From contig JALUJS010000721.1 of assembly GCA_027056825.1 (NCBI GenBank), positions 1-6,140 on the forward strand: DNA of 6,140 bases. Reading direction: 5' to 3'. The translations under genes and the position numbers were made by a program. Positions 1 through 6,128 of the stretch are shown in pieces (positions within the stretch are counted from its first letter, which is position 1; each line of letters opens with the position of its first letter). Under the pieces are notes generated by a model, which saw only the letters and a list, made by a program, of their open reading frames with translations, was not told where the DNA came from and made no database searches. The DNA comes from Candidatus Krumholzibacteriia bacterium (GTDB taxonomy: Bacteria; Krumholzibacteriota; Krumholzibacteriia; LZORAL124-64-63).

Positions 1-294
1 GGTGACCACGCCCGGAGCAAGGGCCAGGGCCGCGGCCGCCGAGTTCACGGGTGCGGTTTCCAGGTCATCGGCGCCGATCACGCCCACCGGCCGCACCAGG
101 CCGGGCATGGCCGCGGGCACGCGCGAGCCCACCACCTCCAACGGCGGGGTCAGCCAGAGGGTGTCGCCGTCGGCGATGACGAAGGCGGGCAGGGAATCAG
201 CGGGGGCGGATTCCTGCGCGACGGCAGACCCCACCCCGGCCAGCAGGAAGGAAGCCAGCGCAAGCAGGACGCCTGCGCGCAATGGGCGCTGCAT
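1..294 (-). CDS. TonB-dependent outer-membrane receptor, N-terminal part (runs off left edge)
   Basis: Only the first 98 codons are present; the frame is open to the window edge. Residues 1-26 form a typical signal peptide (basic start MQRPLR, a Leu/Ala-rich core, and a likely cut after SAVA). A short segment around residues 43-50 (GDTLWLTP) could be the TonB box. The plug domain then starts with LEVVGSRVP, the usual opening of BtuB/FepA-like receptors, and continues to ALALAPGVVT, which matches the 'L..aPGV' plug element. Such receptors import scarce ligands across the outer membrane using TonB energy. The barrel, which would indicate the ligand, is missing. The ATG is preceded by GAGG at a suitable distance. 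The gene starts 24 bases after the permease stop, so the two are probably co-transcribed. The family call is fairly firm from the signal peptide plus plug; the substrate is unknown. Confidence 0.8.
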   Translation of the reverse strand, partial: MQRPLRAGVLLALASFLLAGVGSAVAQESAPADSLPAFVIADGDTLWLTPPLEVVGSRVPAAMPGLVRPVGVIGADDLETAPVNSAAAALALAPGVVT

Positions 295-318
295 GACAAA
301 ACCTCGTCGGACCCGGGA

Positions 319-1827
319 TCAGGTCGTCTCGGGTTCGGTCTTGGGCTTGGGTTTGGCGTTCCACAACCGGGACGCCAGCACCAGGCCGATGATCGCCATG
401 GGGATCATGGCCAGGGGCCACGCCCGCCAGTTGGCCGGATCGGTGGCCGCGCCGGTGATGTGGCCGGCGGCGTCCAGCTCCTCATGCGGCAGGATCAGGG
501 CGTAGGTGCCCGACATCACCGCGGTGCCAAGATAAACAAAACCGTCGATGATGCCCACCGCGATGCCCGCGTTGCGCGCCCCGCCGAAATCCATGCTCGC
601 GGTGCCCGACAGCATGCCGTGCACGCCGATCACCGCCATGGACATCAGGATCACCAGCCAGCCCACGAACGGCGTCTGGTAGGTGAACACCAGCACGATC
701 GAACCGGTGAGCATGACCCCGTACAGCAGGCCCGCCACCGGCCCGCGCCGCGACTGGAACACGTGGTCGCTGATGGCCCCGGCGATCACCCCGCCGGTGA
801 TGCCGGCGATGCACAGCAGCAGGCCCCAGTTGTCGTATACGAAGGTCGATTTGAGCCCCAGCACGACGTCGGTCTGCTTGGCGAAGGTGCGGAACCACTG
901 CATGATCGCCTGCCGCAGGAACCCGCTGCAGAACTCGATGAAGGCGATGGTCATGATCACGGGGTTGCGCAGCATCATGCCGAAGACCTTCAGCGCACCC
1001 ATGCGCGGACCTTCGTCGCCGCTGGTCGCGTCCCCCGTGTTGAAATCCTCCAGTCCCGCCTGCGAGGGCCGGTTGCGCACGATCAGGAAATCGATGAGCC
1101 AGAAGATCCCCAGCAGGATCGCCGGCATGAAGAAGACCCAGACCAGCCCCATGCCGTTGAGGATCATGTCGCCCAGGTCGAAGGCGAAGTAGATGCCCAG
1201 GGAGATGAGGATGCCGAAGATGGCCCCGAACACCCCGCGCTCGCGCACGTGGAACCACGGCGCGTTGACCTTGACGATGGCCACCGCCCCGAAGCTCTGG
1301 AAGTACATGTTGAGCGAGTAGAGGATCGAGAAGATCACCACGAAGTGCGCGGACAGCAGGTGGGACATGGGCCCCTGGTGCAGCAGCGACCACGAGGCCA
1401 GGCCCATCAGGGCGTTCATCACCAGGGCGCCGCCCGCGCCGGTGAGGATGGAGAAACGCCCCCCCAGCCGGTCGGTCAGCGGGCCGTTGATGATAAAGGA
1501 GAACCCGTAGACGATGGTCCCCCACATGAAGATCACCCCGAAGTCGGAGTTGCCCATCAAGGGGCTGCCGTCCAGCCCCTTCATCTCCTCGAAGGCGAAC
1601 TTGCTGATTTTCAGGTTGTAGCGCCCCATGTACAGGAAGGCGTAGGTCAGTCCCAGCGGCAGCCAGTTCATCAACCGCCGCCGTTTGTAACCCTTGTCGT
1701 GGCCCACTTCCACCGTCGGCAACCGGTAGAAGATGATCGCGACGATGATCAGCAGGAGCACCACCGGGGAGAACTCCTGCAGCCACTGGGGAAGCGAGGC
1801 GTGAAAGGCGTGGAACCAGTCGAACAT
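319..1827 (-). CDS. MFS permease of the organophosphate:phosphate antiporter type (GlpT/UhpT-like)
   Basis: A 502-residue inner-membrane transporter with about 12 core helices plus an extra N-terminal helix (residues 21-35), which makes it longer than GlpT (about 450). GPLTDRLGGRF (115-125) is the MFS loop 2-3 motif. ISDHVFQSRRGP (352-363) resembles the matching GlpT segment after helix 8. Arg69 in YMGRYN and Arg305 in GFLRQAIMQW fall in contexts like the two phosphate-binding arginines of GlpT (R45 and R269), so the substrate may be a phosphate or phosphorylated organic compound exchanged for phosphate. This is inference by alignment from memory. The central cytoplasmic loop is about residues 252-280 and the C-terminus is a short hydrophilic tail. 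AGGAG precedes the ATG. The stop is TGA. The receptor gene follows after 24 bases, suggesting a two-membrane uptake pair. A sensor-type member of the family (UhpC-like) cannot be excluded. Confidence 0.82.
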   Translation of the reverse strand: MFDWFHAFHASLPQWLQEFSPVVLLLIIVAIIFYRLPTVEVGHDKGYKRRRLMNWLPLGLTYAFLYMGRYNLKISKFAFEEMKGLDGSPLMGNSDFGVIFMWGTIVYGFSFIINGPLTDRLGGRFSILTGAGGALVMNALMGLASWSLLHQGPMSHLLSAHFVVIFSILYSLNMYFQSFGAVAIVKVNAPWFHVRERGVFGAIFGILISLGIYFAFDLGDMILNGMGLVWVFFMPAILLGIFWLIDFLIVRNRPSQAGLEDFNTGDATSGDEGPRMGALKVFGMMLRNPVIMTIAFIEFCSGFLRQAIMQWFRTFAKQTDVVLGLKSTFVYDNWGLLLCIAGITGGVIAGAISDHVFQSRRGPVAGLLYGVMLTGSIVLVFTYQTPFVGWLVILMSMAVIGVHGMLSGTASMDFGGARNAGIAVGIIDGFVYLGTAVMSGTYALILPHEELDAAGHITGAATDPANWRAWPLAMIPMAIIGLVLASRLWNAKPKPKTEPETT

Positions 1828-1868
1828 GGAACACTCACTCCTGGTTGCGGGGTGTGAATCGTCGCGGG

Positions 1869-1898
1869 ATCATAACCCCGGCCCGGGGCGTTTGCCAG
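1869..1898 (-). promoter_or_regulatory. Possible sigma70-like promoter for permease and receptor genes
   Basis: In the 86-base gap between the phosphatase stop and the permease start, the minus strand reads CTGGCA (1898-1893), then 18 bases, then TATGAT (1874-1869). These are 4/6 and 5/6 matches to -35 and -10. The spacer contains a small GC hairpin (1876-1888, five pairs, three-base loop). Transcription would begin near 1862, giving a leader of about 35 bases before the permease ATG. The hairpin has no T-run, so it is not a convincing terminator. Promoter consensus in this lineage is not known to me. Confidence 0.3.
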
Positions 1899-1913
1899 CA
1901 TTCCTTGGCGCGT

Positions 1914-4271
1914 TCAGTCCCGCCGCCGGATCACCACCAGGGTGATGTCATCGGACTGGGGCACCCCCGCGGTGTGCTCGGCCACCGCGGCCAGGATGGC
2001 CTCCTGGATGCCCGCGGCCGGCAGGTGGCGATTCTCCAGCACGACCCGGCGCAGGGCGTCCTCGCCGAACATGGCGTCCGGATCGTCCTCCTCCACGCCC
2101 GGCCCCACCGCCTCGGTGATACCGTCGGTGTAAAGAACGATGACGTCGCCCGGCGCCAGGGTGATCTCCTCCTGCTGGTACACCTGCCCCTCCAGCATGC
2201 CCAGCAGCAGGCCCCCCCGGCCCAGCTCGGCGATGCTTCCGTCCCGGCGGACCACAAGGGGCGGGTTGTGGCCGGCGTTGGTGCAGGTGAACCGCCCGCT
2301 GCCGGTATCCAGCAGACCGTAGAAGAAGGTGGCGAACATGTGCGGGTCGGTGGAACGCACCAGCAGTTCGTTGACGCTGGCCACCACCGAGGCCACCGAC
2401 CCCGGATGCAGCACCTGGCCGTGAAGGCTGGCCTGCAGGTTGGACATCAGCAGGGCCGCAGGCATGCCCTTGCCCGAGACGTCCCCGATGGCGATGCCGA
2501 CCAGGTCCTCGCCCTGGGCCAGGAAATCGTAGTAGTCGCCGCCGATCTCACGGCTGGGGATGCTGGTGCCCACCACCTCGTAACCCTCCAACTCCGGTGC
2601 CGCCGCCGGCAGCAGCCGCTCCTGGATGGCCCGGGCCGTGGCCAACTCCTGCTTGAGCCGGTCGTTGGCCAGGGCGATCTCCCGGCCCTTCTTCAGCGAC
2701 GCGGTCATCTCGTTGAAACCCGCGGCCAGGTCCCCGAACTCGTCCTCGTTGGGCACTGCGACGCGCGTATCCAGGTCGCCCCCGGCCACGGCGGTCATGC
2801 CCCGGTGCAGGGCGTGCACCGCCGAGACGATGCCCTCGGTGATCCGCACCCCGAAGAACACCGCGAACAACTCCAGGACCAGGAACAGCACCACCAGCAG
2901 GCCGAGCACCACCACCACGGCGATGTTGAGGTTGGATTCCCCGTGGAAGAAATCGGCGCTGATCTCCGGCCAACCCACCTTGAGGTTGATGAAAACCATA
3001 TCCTGATGGATGCCGTCGGGGTGGTATTCCAGGACCGGGAACAGGGTGCCCCCGAAGAACATGGTCTTGTCCCAGAAGGGGGAGTCCGGCGCGATGTCAC
3101 GGGTACTGACCTTCAGTCCCGGAAAGAGCTTGCGTTCATCCTCGGTCGCTGAACCCAGCACGAGGTTTCCATCCTGCTGGCGCGCGCTGATGCTGGAGAT
3201 GTCGATAGCTGCCCCGATAACGCCCGCCAGGGTCCGTAGGGGCTTCACACCCAGTTTCCAGGCCCTGGCTTGCGGCTGCTGCGTCCCCAGGCCGCGCCAC
3301 CGCACCAGCCATATGGCGTGGTCGAACACGAACCAGTCGGTGGTGTCGGACCGGACGACATTGCCGGAAGCATTCTTCATCACGGGCATGACCCCGGCCA
3401 GGTTGCGCGCCACCCCATCCATGACCTCCGGTGGAGAGATGACCGCGCATGCTCCAGCGGCGGCAGAACCGGTGCTCCGGGCCGGCCAGGTAAAGGTGGT
3501 GTCGAAGACCGCGCCGCACAGGTCCGAGCCCCGGTCGGCCATCAGGCGCCAGGACTCGAGGGTCTCGCGGGTGCGCACCGCGCGGCTGCCGCCCAGCCCG
3601 GTGTACAGGATCACCACGCCCAGCAGGGAGATCAGCACCAAGGGGATGAAGCCGATGAGCACGGCGTGGGCCGCCAGCTTGGGACGCAGCCGCAGGAAGT
3701 GCAGGCGCATGTGAAGCACAAGGTGCACAAGGGACCACGCCCAGAAGAAAACCAGGCTGCCCAGCGCCCAGCCGCCCAGGCACTGCAGGCGCAGAACGAG
3801 GGCCCCGGGTTCATCCAGCCAGAAACGCCGCGCCGGGTACAGGGCCGCCAGGATCACGAACCCCAGTCCGAACCCCAAGGCCCGGTTGCGGGCCGAGACC
3901 AGCCGCCAGGGGCTGTACCGCCGGAAAGTCAGGAACATGCCCGAAAGCATCAGCCCGAAGGCCATGCCGGCCTTGTCGGCGGCCAGGATCGATACCAGAG
4001 CGAACGCGTGCAGCCCCCACCACACCCGGGGCCGCCAGCTGTCCATGAGCAGGAACGCCAGGACCTGGTACCAGGACCCGGCCAGCAGGAGGCTGGCCAC
4101 CACGGCGGTCGCCGCCAGGGGCATCAACCCGAGGTCCCGGCCCAGGCTGACAACACCCGTTGACGTCAACGCCAGGAGACAGGCCAGCAGAATCCGTCGC
4201 CAGGCAATGACCGGCAAGGCGATGGCCGCTGGTTCCCTCGCGGAACTCCCCATGCGCAACGGAAGCTTCAC
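1914..4271 (-). CDS. Membrane-bound HAMP / SpoIIE-type PP2C serine phosphatase
   Basis: A 785-residue signalling phosphatase of the RsbU/SpoIIE class, which typically dephosphorylates anti-sigma-antagonist (STAS) proteins. Residues 24-224 carry about six hydrophobic segments. Residues 225-448 form a probable extracytoplasmic sensor domain that I do not recognise. A helix at 449-473 returns to the cytoplasm. A HAMP domain (474-526) and a coiled-coil linker containing ATARAIQERLLP (545-556) lead into the PP2C domain (560-785). The catalytic motifs look intact: GGDYYD (577-582), GDVSGKGMP (596-604), NAGHNPP (665-671), YTDGITEA (714-721) and SDDITL (773-778), which contain the acidic metal ligands. 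The GTG start overlaps the upstream hydrolase stop as GTGA, implying translational coupling. An in-frame ATG at codon 7 lies too far (30 bases) from the AAGGAGGA site. No antagonist or anti-sigma partner is encoded in the window, so the output is unknown. Confidence 0.93.
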   Translation of the reverse strand: MKLPLRMGSSAREPAAIALPVIAWRRILLACLLALTSTGVVSLGRDLGLMPLAATAVVASLLLAGSWYQVLAFLLMDSWRPRVWWGLHAFALVSILAADKAGMAFGLMLSGMFLTFRRYSPWRLVSARNRALGFGLGFVILAALYPARRFWLDEPGALVLRLQCLGGWALGSLVFFWAWSLVHLVLHMRLHFLRLRPKLAAHAVLIGFIPLVLISLLGVVILYTGLGGSRAVRTRETLESWRLMADRGSDLCGAVFDTTFTWPARSTGSAAAGACAVISPPEVMDGVARNLAGVMPVMKNASGNVVRSDTTDWFVFDHAIWLVRWRGLGTQQPQARAWKLGVKPLRTLAGVIGAAIDISSISARQQDGNLVLGSATEDERKLFPGLKVSTRDIAPDSPFWDKTMFFGGTLFPVLEYHPDGIHQDMVFINLKVGWPEISADFFHGESNLNIAVVVVLGLLVVLFLVLELFAVFFGVRITEGIVSAVHALHRGMTAVAGGDLDTRVAVPNEDEFGDLAAGFNEMTASLKKGREIALANDRLKQELATARAIQERLLPAAAPELEGYEVVGTSIPSREIGGDYYDFLAQGEDLVGIAIGDVSGKGMPAALLMSNLQASLHGQVLHPGSVASVVASVNELLVRSTDPHMFATFFYGLLDTGSGRFTCTNAGHNPPLVVRRDGSIAELGRGGLLLGMLEGQVYQQEEITLAPGDVIVLYTDGITEAVGPGVEEDDPDAMFGEDALRRVVLENRHLPAAGIQEAILAAVAEHTAGVPQSDDITLVVIRRRD

Positions 4272-4957
4272 CGGATTCCGTGTTCCTCCTTGTAGGCGGC
4301 CCAGTTCTCCTTCAGGTGACAGAAGGCCTCGAAATCGTCGCCGACCAGGAACGGATTGTGCTCCTTCTCGTGACCTACCGTGGACACCTGCATGGTTCCC
4401 TGTCCACCGTAGTAGTCATGACCGGGATAAACCCGTGTCTGCGGGGGTAGTTGCAGGATCCGCTGCAGGGAGTCCCACTCCTGCCGGGCGCTGGAGCCCG
4501 GAAAGTACGGCCCGGTTCCCCCCACCTTGCCGCAGAAGAGAAGATCCCCGGTGATCAGGTGATCCCCGCACAGGAAGCAGAAGTGGTCCGGGCCATGGCC
4601 CGGGGTGGCCAGTGCGCGGATGATCAGGCCGCCGACATGGATGAGCTGGTCGTCTGCCAGGGTTTGCGTGTCCGGCAACCCACCCGGATCCCCGGCGTGG
4701 ATCACCGCTCCGGTGGCGGCCGCCAGGGCGGCCGCATCGCCGTTGTGGTCGCTGTGCCCGTGGGTGATCAGGATATGACCGATGGACCACTGGTGATCCG
4801 CGGCGATGGCGGCGAAACGGTCGGCCCCGAAGCCGGGGTCCACGGCCGCTGCGTCCCCGGTGCGGGTGTCGGCCAGCAGGTACTGGAAGTTGCGGTCGCC
4901 CCCCAGGTGGAGTTGCAGAAGCTGCAGGGGAGCGTCGTCGAAGCTGTTGACGATCAT
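4268..4957 (-). CDS. Metallo-beta-lactamase-fold hydrolase, glyoxalase II / ETHE1-like
   Basis: A 229-residue soluble enzyme (231 if the ATG at 4963 is used; numbering below counts from that one). It has the complete dinuclear metal set: THGHSDH (67-73, giving His68, His70, Asp72, His73), His123 in TPGHGPDH, the bridging Asp140 in TGDLLF, and His182 in YPGHDY. The C-terminal STVGHEKEHNPF (194-205) and the ending NWAAYKEEHGI resemble hydroxyacylglutathione hydrolases and persulfide dioxygenases. The usual reaction would be thioester hydrolysis or persulfide oxidation. The HGHSDH spacing fits both, and the sequence does not decide between them. At about 230 residues it lacks the long glutathione-binding C-terminal region of classical GloB. 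It is the first gene of the minus-strand block and its TGA overlaps the phosphatase GTG. The ATG at 4957 is chosen because AAGGAGG sits seven bases before it; the ATG at 4963 has only one base of spacing. Confidence 0.88.
   Translation of the reverse strand: MIVNSFDDAPLQLLQLHLGGDRNFQYLLADTRTGDAAAVDPGFGADRFAAIAADHQWSIGHILITHGHSDHNGDAAALAAATGAVIHAGDPGGLPDTQTLADDQLIHVGGLIIRALATPGHGPDHFCFLCGDHLITGDLLFCGKVGGTGPYFPGSSARQEWDSLQRILQLPPQTRVYPGHDYYGGQGTMQVSTVGHEKEHNPFLVGDDFEAFCHLKENWAAYKEEHGIR
4284..4291 (-). promoter_or_regulatory. Shine-Dalgarno site inside the hydrolase gene, driving the phosphatase GTG start
   Basis: AAGGAGGA on the minus strand lies within the last codons of the hydrolase gene, 12 bases before the GTG at 4271. 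It is a near-perfect anti-16S match with slightly long spacing. Together with the GTGA overlap it supports the GTG start over the ATG at 4253. Confidence 0.7.
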
Positions 4958-4964
4958 GGTCATC

Positions 4965-4971
4965 CCTCCTT
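4965..4971 (-). promoter_or_regulatory. Shine-Dalgarno site deciding the hydrolase start
   Basis: AAGGAGG on the minus strand ends one base before the ATG at 4963 and seven bases before the in-frame ATG at 4957. Normal ribosome spacing favours 4957. Confidence 0.7.
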
Positions 4972-5205
4972 GACCCGGGTGGTTGAAGCGCCACGCGATC
5001 CCGCAAGCGAGTCAATCATCCGGGTCCACAACCAGCGTATCGCATGACCCGGGGCAGGCCAAGACATAACCCGCCCGCCGCCCGGGTGGTTGCGGCCGGC
5101 CCAGGGACTTCATAAGCTGATTCATAGTTTCTTTGTAGGATTTCCGGAGCATATCGCTACCGGATGTCATGATGCCGGATACCCGGGCCGACACGCCCAC
5201 CCGGC

Positions 5206-5214
5206 AGGAAAGGA
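5206..5214 (+). promoter_or_regulatory. Shine-Dalgarno site for the selenoprotein gene
   Basis: AGGAAAGGA ends five bases before the ATG at 5220. It fixes the start at 5220, directly in front of a clean signal peptide, rather than at the upstream in-frame ATGs near 5169. Confidence 0.65.
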
Positions 5215-5219
5215 CCAAC

Positions 5220-6044
5220 ATGCGCCGCTTGTTGACCCCAACCGTTATCGCGGCCGTCCTGCTGGGACTGGTCACCGCCGCGTGGGCCGCTCCCGGCCCC
5301 GGCGACCCCGGCACCGAGGCCACGGACTTCAACCTGCAGGAATACCCCTCCGGCCCCTTCCATACCCTGACCCAGCACCGCGGCCAGGTGGTGCTCCTGT
5401 TCATGATCGGCTACGGCTGAGTCGGCTGCATCAACAACGGCCCCGGTACGGAGGCCATCAGCCAGACCTACGCCAGCGATCCCTTCCAAGCCCTGGCCAT
5501 CGACCTGTGGGACGGCGGCGTCCCCCAGTTGGACATCTTCGCCTCGGCCTCGGGCGTCACATTTCCCATCCTCATGTACGGGGGAGCGGCCGGACTCGCG
5601 ACGGCCTACAACTGCAACGCCGACTACTTCTTCGTGGTCGGCGGCGACGGCATCATCACTTGGCGCGGGTTCTACGATGACGCCGGCATCCGGGGAGCCA
5701 TCGACCAGGCCCTGGCTCAGCTCGTCTCTCCGGCCACGGAGATCCCCTTCGCCGGAAACCGGCTGCTGGAAAACTACCCCAATCCCTTCAACCCCCTGAC
5801 CCGGATTCCCTTCGAACTGGCCGTGGGTGACGGCGAGGCCCCCGTTTCACTACAGATCCTGGATCTGCGCGGCCGGGTAGTGTCCACGCTGGTTGACGGC
5901 CGGAGTTACGCCCGTGGTCAGCGACATGAGGTGACCTGGGACGGCACCGACAACACCGGGCTACGTCAACCCAGCGGGACGTACCTGGCGCGCCTGAGGG
6001 TGGATGGAACCGAGCAGTTGCGCATGCTGACCCTGGTCAAGTAG
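5220..6044 (+). CDS. Secreted thioredoxin-fold selenoprotein (UxxC) with C-terminal FlgD-like/T9SS-like sorting domain
   Basis: Read with the TGA at 5418-5420 as selenocysteine, this is a 274-residue protein ending in TAG. Residues 1-23 are a signal peptide (MRRLL start, cut near AWA). Residues 28-168 form a thioredoxin/TlpA-AhpC-like fold: strand GQVVLLFMIGYG, then Sec67-Val-Gly-Cys70 where the family has CxxC, the cis-proline loop VTFP (Pro116), and the late strand DYFFVVGGDGIITWRG (135-150). Residues 180-274 are a beta-sandwich sorting domain starting with NYPNPFNPLTRIPFEL and including LDLRGRVV, WDGTDNTG and PSGTYLARL. It probably acts as an extracytoplasmic thiol/selenol oxidoreductase or peroxidase; the substrate is unknown. 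The frame is continuous on both sides of the TGA with family-like sequence throughout. TGA ends the three complete neighbours, so it is a genuine stop elsewhere. The alternative is a pseudogene or a sequencing error in a Cys codon. Confidence 0.85.
5418..5463 (+). promoter_or_regulatory. Putative bacterial SECIS element with UGA (Sec) codon
   Basis: The UGA is at 5418-5420. Downstream, GGCUG (5424-5428) pairs with CAGCC (5459-5463), and AU (5430-5431) pairs with AU (5457-5458). After an asymmetric internal loop (5432-5438), GGCC (5439-5442) pairs with GGCC (5453-5456). CC (5443-5444) pairs with GG (5450-5451) across a bulged A at 5452. This leaves the five-base apical loop GGUAC (5445-5449). 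A GGU at the start of a small apical loop, about 25 bases after the UGA, is the feature SelB recognises in bacterial SECIS elements; E. coli fdhF has GGUCU about 19 bases after its UGA. The fold was worked out by hand, without energy calculation. Confidence 0.72.
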
Positions 6045-6054
6045 AGAATATGGA

Positions 6055-6066
6055 GTGACCGGTCAC
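6055..6066. promoter_or_regulatory. Perfect 12-base palindrome, possible operator
   Basis: GTGACCGGTCAC is fully self-complementary and sits 11 bases after the selenoprotein stop and 7 bases before a TATAAT. It would overlap the spacer/-35 region of the next gene's promoter, the usual place for a dimeric repressor site. No T-run follows, so it is not a factor-independent terminator. Confidence 0.4.
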
Positions 6067-6073
6067 CCGTCCG

Positions 6074-6079
6074 TATAAT
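6074..6079 (+). promoter_or_regulatory. Perfect -10 box (TATAAT) of a probable promoter
   Basis: TATAAT is an exact sigma70 -10 match in GC-rich surroundings. At 17-base spacing the -35 position (6051-6056) reads TGGAGT, only 3/6, so activation or another sigma factor may be involved. Transcription would start near 6086, about 43 bases before the ATG at 6129. Confidence 0.45.
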
Positions 6080-6128
6080 CGCGTGCTACCAGGCCATGGT
6101 GGATCTGGATAACGCAGACGGAGAAAGG

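Larger units (their letters stand above)
4958..5219. other. Divergent intergenic region between hydrolase operon and selenoprotein gene
   Basis: About 262 bases with no credible gene. It must hold promoters for both directions. The most AT-rich patch is about 5109-5156 and contains two TTCATA hexamers (5109-5114, 5121-5126), which read as TATGAA on the minus strand and could serve as a -10 for the operon. No matching -35 is convincing in either direction. A 12-base direct repeat CCCGGGTGGTTG occurs at 4974-4985 and 5081-5092; it is GC-rich and may be chance. No riboswitch or RNA gene was recognised. Confidence 0.5.

Noticed and set aside
460..1857. A 465-codon plus-strand frame opposite the permease
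   Set aside because: Composition is dominated by His, Gln, Asp, Arg and Pro, as expected from the antisense of a GC-rich membrane protein. The minus-strand permease has helices, family motifs and a ribosome site.
1876..1888. GC hairpin after the phosphatase gene as a transcription terminator
   Set aside because: Only five pairs and no T-run on the minus strand. It more likely falls in the spacer of a possible promoter, or is chance in GC-rich DNA.
1845..3152. A 435-codon plus-strand frame opposite the phosphatase
   Set aside because: Antisense shadow of the catalytic half of the phosphatase. It has no recognisable motif, while the opposite strand has the complete PP2C signature.
4974..5092. 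Direct repeat CCCGGGTGGTTG (4974-4985 and 5081-5092) as a regulator site or attachment site
   Set aside because: Only two copies about 107 bases apart, GC-rich, with no integrase or tRNA nearby. Too weak to assign.
5012..5404. A 130-codon minus-strand frame overlapping the divergent region and the selenoprotein N-terminus
   Set aside because: No ribosome site or domain was seen, and most of it is antisense to the signal peptide and thioredoxin region.
5090..5680. A long plus-strand open frame of 196 codons that crosses the selenoprotein TGA without a stop
   Set aside because: Its product is Arg/Pro/His-rich and low-complexity, it has no domain signature, and it is out of frame with the clear signal peptide, thioredoxin fold and sorting domain. 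It is a GC-rich shadow that a gene caller might wrongly prefer.
5220..6044. Pseudogene or sequencing-error explanation for the interrupted frame
   Set aside because: Not fully excluded, but disfavoured. The single lesion falls on the one codon where Sec is expected, there is no other frame damage, and a SECIS-like hairpin follows at the right distance.
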